From Crambe crambe (Eukaryota; Porifera; Demospongiae; Poecilosclerida; Crambeidae): a DNA stretch of 64,000 nucleotides. Positions 33,101 to 45,529 of the stretch are shown here, piece after piece. The position numbers and the translations under genes were made by a program. Within the stretch, counting starts at the first letter, position 1, and every line of letters starts with the position of its first letter. The notes under the pieces are model-generated. The model was not told the DNA's origin. It was given only the letters and a program-made list of their open reading frames with translations, and did not search any database. The DNA lies in assembly GCA_963924555.1 (NCBI GenBank), contig OZ004597.1:1816404-1880403 (forward strand), in the 5' to 3' direction.

Positions 33101-36055
33101 TCAGAGTGCTGGATGTTCATATATGGGCTCATTTGTCATCACTCCAGTCTCAAGGATTTTTCCCCTTCCTCCAGTTTGATAGCGTAGATCCACTGATTCA
33201 TAGGCCTGGTTGGAACCCATGGCAATCTCCACCGACTTATCACACTCTTCATTGCGGTGAGAGTCCAAACCCCTTGCTTGAGGAGAACGTCTGATTTTCC
33301 TTATGCTGAAAATAAGCAAAGTGTAACCAGATGTAGCTAGTCTCATGAGACTGTGATGTCTACATGTGAAGGGCATAAACTATGCATTAGTATACTTTGC
33401 TGATTTTTATAAAGTTATTCTAACAGCTTTAGTATCATAATAAAGGTGTTGTAGCTACATCAGTACACACTGATACCTAGCAACTAGCTTATTTTAATGA
33501 CAACGTGAGAAGGAAAATGAGTGTTTATTTCATTTCTGTGTATGTATACATGTGGGGTACGTAATGCATGGGAGGTTTTGTGTCATGTGGTAAACAAGAT
33601 GTGTGTAGTCATAACTTATAACTCACCAAATGACGAGGGCAATGGCTGCTATACTTATGATAATGCCAGTGATAATCCCTGTGGGATAGGTCACAGCAAT
33701 TATAATCTTGCTTTCAATGGGAGCAACTGGAACTGCATTTGTGGAAGCACTGCCAGAATTGACTATTCTGAGACATGTATCCATTGTCACTGAGTTCACC
33801 ATGGAGGGACATTGCTGATTCAGTGTTATCGTAGAATTGCTGACCAATATTGATGGCTTTGCTTCTGATATTAATATCCATGAGAAGAGCATGTTGATGA
33901 GTGTACTTGCTGTGATAGTTCCATCAGTGTTTGAGTAAACAAGAGCAGATGTCAAGTAACCAAATCTTTGAGACACAGTACAATCCAGAGTCATATTTTC
34001 AAATATAAAAGAATAGACATCACATTCTTGACACAAGTTGTCTAAAATAACATGGATGGCAGTTTTCAAGTCTTGTAATTGTTGATTCTGAAAGATAATC
34101 AGCTAGTTACCTTTAAGTTGTTACTGTATTCTAAAAGCTCACCATAAACAGGTCGCACTCTATGTCCTCCAAAAGCAACTGGAAATAGACTAATAAAAAT
34201 CACAGGCTTTTTAAATTTAGATCTCAAGACTATACAATCAACCTACCTTTTTCCTGTAAGAGAGATCCATTATACACACTGTCCACAGCACATCTGTAAG
34301 TGCCATACTGGGATGGGTTGGTGGAGTATCTTAGAGAACTTCCTCGGTTGTGTGCTAAAATTCTGCCATTCTTCCATAAAGTAAAATTATGAGTGTCATT
34401 ATGTTCACGACTGATAGCTGTACACTCAATAACTGTTGACTCCTGATATGAGAGTACTGAATCTTCAAAATGTAGTTGTACTGATGATGGAGGGTCTGTA
34501 GTAATAATTACAATCTCAAACTAAGGTAAATAACAGAGACTATAGCTAGTGAACATACTGTATGCTTTAATATTCCAGTATGTAATCCAACTAGGAATTC
34601 TGAAGCACAGGTAATCACAATAACGGTAATAATTATAGCAGTTGCTCACAAAAAACCTTAGGTAGTAGTAGTCATATGAACTAATGCCAATGTAGTCACC
34701 AATGACATCATCAGTACTGTTGTATGTGATTTGTAGAGAGTGTATAAATGTTCTATTTTGCCTCATGGTTGTAGAATTATACATATTCCCATATGAAAGC
34801 CTGATGCCATTTTTGTACCACTCAGCAGTACCGAATGTATCATATTCACTGTAGTTTTTTTCATCTCTCAAAATAATGTTACTACTATCTTGCTCCTCAG
34901 TGATAAGATAAGTTGCAAATATTGCCTTGAAAGGATCATAGGGAGGTGGGAAACGTTCCTGTACTAGGAATGTGACTGGAGCATGAATGGCAAGTAATTC
35001 TAAATGAGGTAGTATTTCCGAATCACAAGATGGTGAATTCCTTCCATAGAAATTCATTGAGTTGATCTTCACTTCATACTTTCCTCCATCACGTATTCTC
35101 ATGTCTGATACAGTTAATGAAGTTCCATTATCAGTGATCATAAACTTATCTCCAGTTGTGATTCGAGTTCCATTGTGATACCAGGCAAGAGAGAAGATAG
35201 AGCGAGTATAATAATATTCATTAGAGATGTTCACATTCAGCACCAATCTTTCACCACGATAGAAACTTCGTATTACTGGTTCTTCTGTGAAGAGCCAACC
35301 TATTATCAATATACAACACTTTCCATTATATGGCCAGGCTACCTGGCTAATTGCCCCATTGGTCTCATGTAGAAATCGAATATTAAGACACATAATCTTG
35401 CTGAAATTTTGTGAGTGTATAGCTATAGGCAAGCTAGTGGCTAGGATGACAGCTGAAAATAATGCAATATGCCGCAGCAACTCTAGTAGAACAATATCAA
35501 GAACCAGATCTAGAATGTGGTCTGAGTATTGGGGTTACCTTATTTACGCTCGCTCGCTGAATGATACATAGTTCCCTCCAGCAATCTCTTATTGATACTT
35601 AGGTTCAGAAGCATGCTGGATTTACAACTCACCATGAACTTCTATGACCTTTCTGCTTGAACCGAGAAGTGTTTGATTACGTGATACCTCACAAGAATAC
35701 CAGCAATAGTGCAGAGTATGATAACGTCTACTGATATTTTGACCACTTAAAGTGGATCCACCTCCAGCCCTATCCAAAACTCTCCACTGATATGTTACAA
35801 GGTCTGGTGGTGTAGGTTCAATCAAACATGAAAAATTCACTCTCTGTGACATTCTATAGGGCCCCTGACTCGGACTAGTGATGATAGTGACAGAATACAC
35901 TTCATCACCAGTGCACACAACAGCACCTGTAGAGATATTGATTTAAAAACTGCTTGCTAAGAAGACAGAATCTGAATAACAACAACAACAAACAAGAAAA
36001 AGTTACCAATAGACACTTGCAACAGTAGAAACATAAAAATATTCCCTCCTTTCAT
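33101..36055 (-). CDS. Ig-superfamily receptor, array copy 3 (intact)
   Basis: Same seven-exon plan: 36007-36055, 35633-35926, 34559-35299, 34247-34495, 34143-34189, 33627-34087, 33101-33305; phases agree, 681 residues. Signal peptide MKGGNIFMFLLLQVSIG; Ig1 (VNFSCLIEP...CWYSCEVS); Cys-poor Ig2; Ig3-like; Ig4 (IECTAIS...GTYRCAVDS); SEA-like module beginning LLLEDIECDLFM; TM; tail with AYESVDLRYQTG and PIYEHPAL. The tail, TM and SEA exons and the introns between them are almost identical to copy 1, while the Ig2/Ig3 exon differs more. The Ig2/Ig3 exon is open upstream through its splice acceptor to a Met followed by a hydrophobic stretch (MLRHIALFSAVILATSLPIA), a possible second N-terminus. An NRF1-like TGCGCTTGCGCA lies 93 bp before the start. 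Confidence 0.88.
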
Positions 36056-36189
36056 TTCGATCACAACTTCTCTAGCTGCAGCTATGGTGAGGTTTAGTAC
36101 TATTATGTAACGCGCGTGGGCGGGAGTTATAGCTAATGGATTGCTAGTGCGCTTGCGCAGCATCAAAATCTGCATTATTAATGGCTTAG

Positions 36190-36900
36190 GCCTATATCTG
36201 TCATCAATCTCTTTCCCATGAAGTAATGCAGGAATTTGAGCCCCTTCCTCCAGACATAAATCCACTGATTCACACAGAGTGCACACCCCTTGCTTTGCTA
36301 TCTGAAAATTCCTTCAAAGTGCAGCTAGCTTAATATTGTGTGAGGTAGAGTGAGCCTGCAAGACTATCATGTGAGGTTGCTGGCCTCTGCATATCTTATA
36401 GACCAAATGGCAAGAGCAATGGCTGCTACAATGCCAGTTTCCCTGTGTCACAGCAATTATAATCATGTTTTGTATCACAGACAGACATAGGAGCAACTGG
36501 AAATGGATTTTGTGAAAGTATCATGGCTATGTAGTTTACCATGGAGGGGCATTTGTTATTGGGGAATTGCCTATACCAGCTTTGTTTCTGTCAATATCCA
36601 AGAGAAGAGCATGTTAATGAACGTACACTTGCTGTGATGGTCCCATCAGTGTTTGAATAAACAAGAGCAGTCGTCAAGTAACCAAATCTTCGAGCTACAG
36701 TACAATCCAGAGTCATATAGCTAAAAGAACATTCTTGACATAGCTATATATAAGTTGTTTAAAATAACATGGACTCATGGCTCTTTTCACGTCTTGTAGC
36801 TAATTGTTGATTCTGAAAGATGATCAAGTTGTTAGCTCTAAGCTCAGCTCACCATAAACTGGTCACACTGTAGCTATGTCCTCCTAATATGCATGAAACT
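36190..36900 (-). pseudogene. Ig-receptor relic (tail, TM and SEA remnants)
   Basis: Parallel to the relic at 30300-30905: tail traces at 36210-36300, TM remnant at 36400-36480, SEA-exon fragments 36530-36800 and an exon-5 trace near 36850. Riddled with deletions and without an open frame. Confidence 0.72.
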
Positions 36901-36994
36901 TTGAACTTTTTGCCAACACCAATCTGATTAAAAATTTACTAGCTAGTTACCACCAGAAAAACAACAGTGTTTAGTTAATTGCTGCATGGGTACA

Positions 36995-38345
36995 TTCAGA
37001 ATGCTATCTGTTCATAAAATGTGTTCGTTATTTGTCATCATTTTGGTCTCAAGGATTTGTTCCCTTCCTCCAGTTTGATGATGTAGATCCAGGCCTGGTT
37101 GGAACCAGTGGGTATCTCCACCAACTTATCACTGTGAGAGTCCACACCCCTTGCTTGACAAGAACCTCTGATTTTTTCTTATACTAGCTATAATAAATTT
37201 TATAGCTTGTGTGAAGTAGCTAAAGTGAACCTGCAAGACTATTATGTGAGAGGGCATTGGCTGCATGCATGGCCTCTGCAGAACTTAGCTATAACTCAGC
37301 TCACCAAGATAAGAGCAATGACTATATGATAATGCCATGCAGCTAAAATCCCTGTGGGATAGGTCATGCTTTTGATCATACATGTACTCGTGGGTGCAAC
37401 TGGAACTGCATTAGTGGAAGCACTGCCAGAATTGACTATTCTGAGACACGTGTCCATTATCACTGAGTTCACCATGGAGGGACATTACTGATTCAGTGTT
37501 ATTGTGGAATTGCCTATACCAGTATTAATGGCTTCATGAAAAGAGCATAGTGTACTTGCTGTGATGGTACCAATTTAGCTAGTGTTGGAATAGCTAACTA
37601 GAGCAGATGTCAAGAAACCACAGTACAATCCAAAGTCATATTTTCAAATAACATCACACTCTCAATGCAAGTTGTCTAAAATAACATGGATTCTTGAAAT
37701 TGCTGATTCTGGGGAATTGCCTACAAGTATCAATGGCTTTGTTTCTGTTATTATCCATGAGAAGAGCATGCTAATGAATGTACACTTGCCATCAGTGTTT
37801 GAGCAGACATCAAGTAACCAAATTTTTGAGCTACAGTACAATCCAGAGTCATATAGCCAAAAGAAAAGACATCATATTCTTGACACTTGTTTAAAATAAC
37901 ATCTTTTCACGTCTTGAAATTGTTGATTCTGAAAGATGATCAAAACAATAGCTACCTGGCTAAAATTTAAGTTGTTAGCTACTAAGTTCACCATAAACTG
38001 GTCCCCACACTGTAGCTATGTCCTCCAACAACAACTGGAAATTGGCCAATAAAAATGCACAGCACATCTGTAAGTTCCATACTGGGATGGGTCGGTGAAG
38101 TATCTTAGAGAACTTCCTCGGTTGTGTGCTGAAATTCTAAAAATTATGAGTGTCATTATATGTTTATGACTGGTAACTGTTATTGGTGACTCCTGATATG
38201 AATCTTCTCTGATGGCTATTATAGTGACTAATAACATCATTTAATACTGTCATCTGACTATGGTAATATCAATAGACACTTACAACAAGGAAGTAAACTG
38301 ATTCTCCTTTCACTTTGACCACGACTTCTCTAGTTGAGCAGCCCC
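36995..38345 (-). pseudogene. Ig-receptor pseudogene, array copy 4
   Basis: Tail exon 36995-37170, SEA/TM exon 37310-37690 with deletions, a second partial SEA fragment 37690-37890, exon-5 and Ig4 fragments 37980-38215, and a decayed signal-exon-like end near 38275-38330. Ig1, Ig2 and Ig3 are missing. The doubled SEA fragment suggests an internal duplication before or during decay. Confidence 0.75.
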
Positions 38346-38553
38346 TGTGAGCTGGGCCATGGGTGCATGGGCTTGGCTGGCACATGCGTAGCATACTTAT
38401 GCTTTGCGCAGCAGTCTTTGCACAGCAGTCTTTGCACACCAATCTTGTATTAATTAAAGAAGTCTAGCTAACAAACTAGCTAACTACAACCAGAAAAATA
38501 ATACAATTTTATTTCTTTATGTAGTCAATGTCATTATGATACTGCATAGCCAT

Positions 38554-41431
38554 TCAGAGTGCTGGGTGTTCATAAATGGGCTCATTTGTCATCACTCCAG
38601 TCTCAAGGATTTTCCCCCTTCCTCCAGTTTGATAGCGTAGATCCACTGATTCATAGGCCTGGTTGGAACCTATGGGAATCTCCACAGACTTATCACATTC
38701 TTCATTGCAAGAGTTCACACCCCTTGCTTGAGAAGAACCTCTGATTTTTCTTATACTGAAAACAATAAAAGTTTGACACTGAATTCCCTCAAAGTGTAGC
38801 TAGCTTAATATTGTATGAAGTAGAGTGAGCCTGAAAGACTATTATGTGGTAGGTACCATATTATTATGGTACTTTTGCTGGCCTCTTCATAACTTAGCTA
38901 TGTAACTCACCAAATGACAAGAGCAACGACTGCTATGCTAATAATAATGCCAGTGATAATCCCTGTGGGATAGGTCACAGCAATAACTATCTTGTTTTTA
39001 ATCATTAGAGCAACTGGAGCTGAATCTTCGAAATGTAGTTGTATTGATGATGAACGGTCTGCATAGATATCAAACTAAGGTAAACCCTACACATATAACT
39101 AGTGAACATACTGTATGCCTTGATATTCATGTATAGAATCCATCCAGGAATTCTGGAGCAACAATGTCTATAATCAGAGCAGTCCCCATAGGAGAGATAA
39201 TCTTCCCGAATGCCAATGTAGTCACCAATGACATCATCAGTACTGTTGTATGTGATTTGTAGAGAGTATATAAATGTTCCATTTTGACTTGTGATAACTG
39301 TATAATTATACATATTCCCATATGAAAGCTCGATTCCATTTTTATACCACTTAGTAAGATAACGGCGACTGCTGCTAAATGAACTTTCATCCCTTATTAT
39401 AATGTTATTTTCTTGCTTCTCAGTGATAAGATAAGTTGCAAATATTGCCTTGAAAGGATCATAGAGAGGTGGGAGACGTTCCTGTACTAGGAATGTGACT
39501 GGAGCATGAATGGCAAGTGATTCTAACTGAGGTAGTATTTCTGAATCACATGATGGTGAGTTCCTTCCATTGAAACTCATTGAATTAATCTTTACTTCAT
39601 ACTTTCCTCCATCACGTATTCTCATGTCTGATACAGTTAATGAAGTTCCATCATTAGTGATAGTAAACTTATCTCCAGTTGTGATTTGAGTTCCATTGTG
39701 ATACCAGGCAAGAGAGATAGAGGAGATATAATGAGTGTAATAATTAGAGATGTTCACGATCACATTTAGCACCAATCTTTCACCATGATAGAAACTTCGT
39801 ATTACCGGTTCTTCTGTGAAGAGCCAACCTATGATTTTGATTATACAGCATGTAAGTAGCAATACCAAGGTCACCAGGGCTACCCTTGCCATCCTCAAAT
39901 AGTACCTTAGCTTCTCGTCCACCGCCCATGTACCTGGCTGCTTTTTCTATTAGCTACATGCATTACAAGCACTGTGGGGCGAGTGTGTGTGTGTGCATGT
40001 CTATATAGGTTGTCATGAAAAGAAACTACAACAGAGACTACCATCTGTGGAATAAGATTAAAAAACCCCAACAAGATTTGTAATTAAATACCCCCTGCCT
40101 AGATGTAGTTGCAGGACAAATTGCTATTTGAAGTGGCCATAGCTACAATTAAAAATTTCTGTAGGACTTAATTTTTGTACTAAGCCCCATGTGGCATGAT
40201 CAAGGGTATGCATGTCTACAAAGAAACTTGGACTGCATGCTGTAGAATACTGTATGGCTGGGAAATCAAATTTGGCAGATTACTCTCATTCGAAATTCAG
40301 GAAAAATTAAACTTGGCGGATTTAATTTGCTCATTGGCGCACGTGCGTGTGAGCAGCTGCTCTCAATCAATTGGCATCAGTAGCCTTTCCTGTAAAGTTG
40401 GTTTGTCTGTTTGCTTGTTTTAAATCATAGCTAGTCATCTTAATAGAGGAACATAAAGTGGGATGGTGATCAGGCAAAAATGGGAGTGGTCATGCAAAAA
40501 CTTTTCCACTAACACAAGTGCATGGATAACCTCTACAAACAGTAACCTCCACTAAAAGTTGCCCCCCCCCCCCTCCCTCTTGACACATTGTTTTCAAAAT
40601 CAATTTCCTGATCAATTGATTTAGAAAATCGTTTAGAAAAATTGATTAGAAAACAATCGAGGTATAGATTGCATCTAAGCATCCAGGTATTTTATTCAGT
40701 TGGTGTTGGCATTCCATACTGCTCCACTCTTTCCAAAACTACCAATCCAAGCATGATTGTCTGTGTATGTACCATGGAAAAATGACCACAGATAATTACT
40801 AGTAGTCCCTTGGGTATAATTTTGATGAAGCACCTTGTCTACCACTAGCTAGCTAGATCAAGCTACAGTATATCAAGCCAACACATCTTACACTAACTCA
40901 AACTCACCGTGAATTTCTATGATCTTTCTGCTTGAACCAAGAAGCGTTTGATTATGTGACACTTCACATGAATACCAGCAATAGTGCAAATCATGATGAC
41001 GTCTACTGATGTTTTGACCATTTAAAGTAGATACACCTCTAGCATTATCCAAAACTCTCCACTGATATGTTATGAGGTCTGGTGGTGTAGGTTCAATCAA
41101 ACATGAAAAATTCACTGTCTGTGATAGTCTATAGGGCCCTTGACTTGGACTAGTGATGATAGTGACAGAATATGCTTCATCACCAGTGCACACAACAGCA
41201 CCTGTAGAAATATTAAAGAAGATAACTATAAGTGGAACCTCGTAATACAGACATTCTGGAACCAGTAAGCGTGTTCTGATCAGAGAAGTGTCCGCATTTA
41301 CAGTGCTGAGTCAATTGACACAAACATGTGAGCAATGCCACTGACTGAAGTAACAGCAGGAATTATTTAATTAAATATTTACCTATCGACGTTTGCAACA
41401 GTAGAAATAAGAAAATGTTCTCTCCTTTCAT
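38554..41431 (-). CDS. Short Ig-superfamily receptor, array copy 5 (fused exon)
   Basis: Five exons (41383-41431, 40908-41201, 39112-39828, 38911-39058, 38554-38755) stay in phase and predict 469 residues. Signal peptide MKGENIFLFLLLQTSIG, Ig1, Ig2 and Ig3-like are present. The 148-nt fourth exon fuses the first 14 codons of the Ig4 exon (RSSSIQLHFEDS) directly to the TM exon (APVALMIKNKIVIAVTYPTG), deleting Ig4, exon 5 and the SEA-like module while preserving frame and both splice sites. The tail keeps AYESVDLRYQTG and PIYEHPAL. Just before the Ig2/Ig3 exon the frame is open to a Met with a strong hydrophobic run (MARVALVTLVLLLTCC), a possible alternative signal peptide. The promoter side carries a G-like sequence and an RPS3A relic. 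Confidence 0.82.
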
Positions 41432-41545
41432 TTCGACCCCTTGTCTACTGATTAACTGTCTGCAGCTAGCTAGACTTAAGAGTAGTAGAATGCGCATGCG
41501 CCGTCTAAAAGCATGCGCGCACGTGGCTACTACCATAGTACTGTA

Positions 41546-41702
41546 CAGGGGTTTTCAGGTTGGTTGACACAAAATTTGCCGACTGTGCAGAATTAAATTC
41601 GTGCTCACAAAATTTAAGATCATTGTATTTATATGACGTGCTCGCTTGAATTTATCTTGCACATGTGCAAATTCTACTGGTCAACCAACCTGAAAACCCC
41701 TG
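41546..41702. mobile_element. 157-bp MITE with 23-bp terminal inverted repeats
   Basis: Ends are perfect 23-bp inverted repeats (each beginning CAGGGGTTTTCAGGTTGGTT), flanked by TA on both sides (41544-41545 and 41703-41704), as for Tc1/mariner-type insertion at TA. There is no coding capacity, so it is a non-autonomous element. It sits upstream of Ig copy 5, between its NRF1-like motif and the RPS3A relic. Confidence 0.85.
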
Positions 41703-41883
41703 TACTGCAAATTTCACTTCCGTTTGAACATTGAGTTTTGCGTATGACCTTTGACCCTCATTACCACTGTATATGCGCAGTAGCCCACGCAATGTTAACT
41801 TCAAAAGAAGTACGTGAAAATCTGCAGTATCATAGTCTGGCGTAGCGGCGACCCTTACCAACCCAAGGGTCGTGGCTGGCTGT

Positions 41884-41935
41884 GAGATTGACCAAGGGAA
41901 AAAAGGGAGCTAAAGAGAAGTTAAATAAAAATGAT
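41884..41935 (+). pseudogene. Relic of RPS3A exon 1
   Basis: The stretch containing AGATTGACCAAGGGAAAAAA matches RPS3A exon 1 at 50073-50099 over 27 bp and continues with diverged sequence like the RPS3A intron (ATGATGGGG). The start codon and the remaining exons are absent. It lies divergently upstream of Ig copy 5, just as the real gene lies upstream of copy 7. Confidence 0.85.
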
Positions 41936-42759
41936 GGGGTAGAACATAGGAATATTAGTGTGATGAGTAGCTACCCTCATCTGTTTTACTGAGGATGACT
42001 GATCTTCACATTCTAGAGTTAATAAGTGAACCTTCTAACTGAAAACTATTATATAAGGTTACTGCTTGGAAGAAGATGAATATGACATAGCTAGAGAAAA
42101 GCAGGAAGAATGAGTGATTTTGGTTTGGGTTATGACGAGATCACTGAAATGAAATGCTGTGTACAATATCTCTGAAGATAGAAACTGTTTTTAGTTGAAT
42201 CTGGAGATTGTACAATATTCTTTTGATTATATTATACCATGGCTATGTTGCAAATTATTATTATGACTTTCAACAGTTTTGAGTGTACTTAAATAATTGC
42301 CCATTTATCATTATCATGGCACTGAATTAAGTCAGTCTATTATTCTAATTACCAGGGACCTACTCTGACTTAAAAAGCTGCCATTTAATATGAATATTTA
42401 TATTGGCATGGAATTAAATCACTGACTTAATTCAGTGCCATGTATACTCATGGCATGTTAGACTTAAATCAATGCCATGAGTGACTCAAGGCATGGATGA
42501 CTTAATTCATTACCATGAGTAACTCAAGGCATTTTATGTAGGACCCCGGCACTAGTCTGGCATAGCAGCGACCCTTAGCACACATGCATAGCACACATTA
42601 TGCTTTGCGCAGCAGTCTTTGTGCACAGCAGTCTTTGCACACCAATCTTGTATTAATTAGCTAACCAACTATGTAACTACAACCAGAAAAATAATATTAT
42701 TTACAATGTTTATTTCTTTTATATGTGGTTAATGTCCTTATGGTGCTACATAGGGACAT
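41936..42759. other. Repeat-rich spacer inside the Ig array
   Basis: No gene seen. Contains an inverted-repeat element (42315-42442), further degenerate CATGGCA / GACTTAAT repeats to 42535, and a second copy (42554-42577) of a 24-bp motif AGTCTGGCRTAGCRGCGACC also present at 41834-41857. From 42576 the sequence matches 38385-38460, marking a duplication boundary. Confidence 0.6.
42315..42442. repeat. Inverted-repeat element, 128 bp
   Basis: Perfect 21-bp inverted ends (CATGGCACTGAATTAAGTCA... and its complement) separated by 86 bp. May be a small non-autonomous transposon; no clear target-site duplication beyond TAT on each side. Confidence 0.6.
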
Positions 42760-45443
42760 TCAGAGTGCTGGGTTTTCATAAATGGGCTCATTTGTCATCA
42801 TTTTGGTCTCAAGGACTTGTTCCCTTCCTCCAGTTTGATAGCGTAGAGCCACTGATTCATAGGCCTGGTTGGAGCCCATGGCAATCTCCACTGACTTATC
42901 ACATTCTACATTGCGAGAGTTCGCACCCCTTGCTTGAGAAGAACCTCTGCCTTTTCTTATACTGAAAACAATAAAAGTTTGACACTGAATTCCCTCAAAG
43001 TGTAGCTAGCTTAATATTGTATGAGGTAGAGTGACAATTATGTGAGGGTAGGTACTCTATTATTATGGTACTTTTTCTGGCCTCTTCATAACTTAGCTAT
43101 GTAACTCACCAAATGACAAGAGCAATGACTGCTATGCTAATAATAATGCCAGTAATAATCCCTGTGGGATAGGTCACAACAATAACTATCTTGTTTTCAA
43201 TCATTAGAGCAACTGGAGCTTCATTTGTGGAAGCACTGCCAGAATTGACTATTCTGAGACATGTATCCATTGTCACTGAGTTCACCATGGAGGGACATTG
43301 CTGATTCAGTGTTATTGTAGAATTGCTGACCAATATTGAAGGCTTTGCTTCTGATGTTAATATCCATGAGAAGAGCATGTTGATGAGGGTACTTGCTGTG
43401 ATAGTTCCATCAGTGTTTGAGTAAACAAGAGCAGACATCAAGTAACCAAATCTTTGAGACACAGTACAATCCAGAGTCATATTTTCAAATATAAAAGAAT
43501 AGACATCACATTCTTGACACAAGTCGCTTAAAATAACATAGATGGCTCTTTTCATGTCTTGAAACTGTTGATTCTGAAAGATGGCTAAATTTTTAGTTGT
43601 TAGCTACTGTCACACTGGCATATTAATTCACAGGCTTTTATTTAGATCTCAAGACTCAACAACCTACCTTTTTCCTGTAAGAGAGAACACTATCCACAGC
43701 TCATCTGTAAGTTCCATACTGGGATGGGTAGGTGGAGTATCTTAGAGAACTTCCTCGGTTGTGTGCTAAAATTCTGCCATTCTTCCACAAAGTAAAATTA
43801 TGAGTGTCATCAGGTTCATGACTGATAGCTGTATAGCTACTCGATAACTGTTGACTCTTGATGAGAGTACTGAATCTTCTAGTTGTACTGATGATGGAGG
43901 GTCTGTAGTAATAATTATAATATTGAACTAAGGTAAATAACAGAGACTATAGCTAGTGAACCTACTGTATGCCTTGATATTCCAGTATGTAATCCAACTA
44001 GGAATTATGTAGCACACGTCACGACAATAAAATCCATAATCAGAACAGTTCCTCCTATACAAGTAGTAGGAATGATATGGGCTAATACCGATGTAGTCAC
44101 CAATGACATCATCAGTACTGTTGTATGTGATTTGTAGAGAGTGTATGATTGTTCCATTTTGCCTCATGGTTGTGAAATTATACATATTCCCATATGAAAG
44201 CCTGATGCCATTTTTGTACCACCCAGTATAATGAGGATAACTGTCAAATACACTATAGTTTTTCAAGATAATATTATTAGTGTCCTGCTCCTCAGTGACA
44301 AGATAAGTTGCAAATATTGCCTTAAAAGGATCATATGGAGGTGGGAGATGTTCCTATACTAGGAATGTGACTGGAGCATGAATGGCAAGTGATTCTAACT
44401 GAGGTAGTATTTCAGAATCACATGATGGTGAATTCCTTCCATTGAAATTCATTGAGTTGATCTTTACTTCATATTTCTCCATCACATCTTCTCATGTCTG
44501 ATACAGTTAATGAAGTTCCATTATCAGTGATCATAAACTTATATTTCCAGTTGTGATTCGAGTTCCATTGTGATACGAGGCAAGAGAGGAGATATAACCA
44601 GTGTAATAATATTCATTAGAGATGTTCACATTTAGTACCAATCTGGTTCTTCTGTGAAGAGCCAACCTATTATCAAGATTATAAACAGCACTTTCCATTT
44701 TATGACCAGGCTACCTGGCTAATTGCCCCATTGGTCTCATGTAGAAATCAAATATTAAGACACATAATCTTGCTGAAATTTTGTGAGTGTATAGATGTTG
44801 GCATTCTAGTGGCTAGGATAACAACTGAAAATAATGCAATATGCTGCAGCAACTCTAGTAGAACAATATCAAGAACCAGAATGTTGGGTATTGGGGTTAC
44901 CTTATCACTGATTTGCACTCGCTCACTGAATGATGCATAGTTGCCTCCAGCAATCTCTTGGCACTTTGGCTGGAAGCATGCAATTTGGCTGGATTTACAA
45001 CTCACCATGAACTTCTATGACTTTTCTGCTTGAACTGAGAAGTGTTTGACTACGTGATACCTCACAAGAATACATACCAGCTATAGTGCAGATTATGATA
45101 ACGTCTACTGATATTTTGACCACTTAATTAAAGTAGATCCACCTCTAGCATTATCCAAAACTCTCCACTGATATGTTACGAGGTCTGGTGGTGTAGGTTC
45201 AATCAAACATGAAAAGTTCACTCTCTGAAGCATTCTATAGGGCCCCTGACTTGGACTAGTGATGATAGTGACAGAATACACTTCATCACCAGTGCACACA
45301 ATAGCACCTGTAGAAATATTAATTTTAAAAACTGCTTGCTAAGAAGACAGAATCTGAACAACAACAAACAAACTAACAAACAAGAAAAAATTACCAATAG
45401 AAACTTGTAACAGTACAAATAGAAAAATATTCCCTCCTTTCAT
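42760..45443 (-). pseudogene. Ig-receptor pseudogene, array copy 6
   Basis: All main exons are recognisable: tail 42760-42961 and SEA/TM 43110-43573 (both still open), Ig4 43675-43900, Ig2/Ig3 43975-44670, Ig1 45010-45305, signal exon ending at 45443. The copy is dead: exon 5 is deleted, Ig4 has a 10-bp deletion, a CAG-to-TAG change gives a stop at 44354-44356 in Ig2/Ig3, further frame shifts occur near 44260 and 44475, and Ig1 has insertions near 45070 and 45125. The 3' half seems to have decayed less than the 5' half. Confidence 0.88.
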
Positions 45444-45529
45444 TTCGACAACAACTTCTCTAGCTGCAGCTATGGAATTACATGATAGTGCGCTTGCGCA
45501 GCATCAAAATTTGCATCGGTCGGGCTTCG

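Noticed and set aside
42760-45443. Array copy 6 as a functional gene because its tail and SEA/TM exons are intact
   Set aside because: In-frame stop at 44354-44356, several frame shifts and a missing exon 5 rule out a full-length product, although the intact 3' exons could still be donors for gene conversion.
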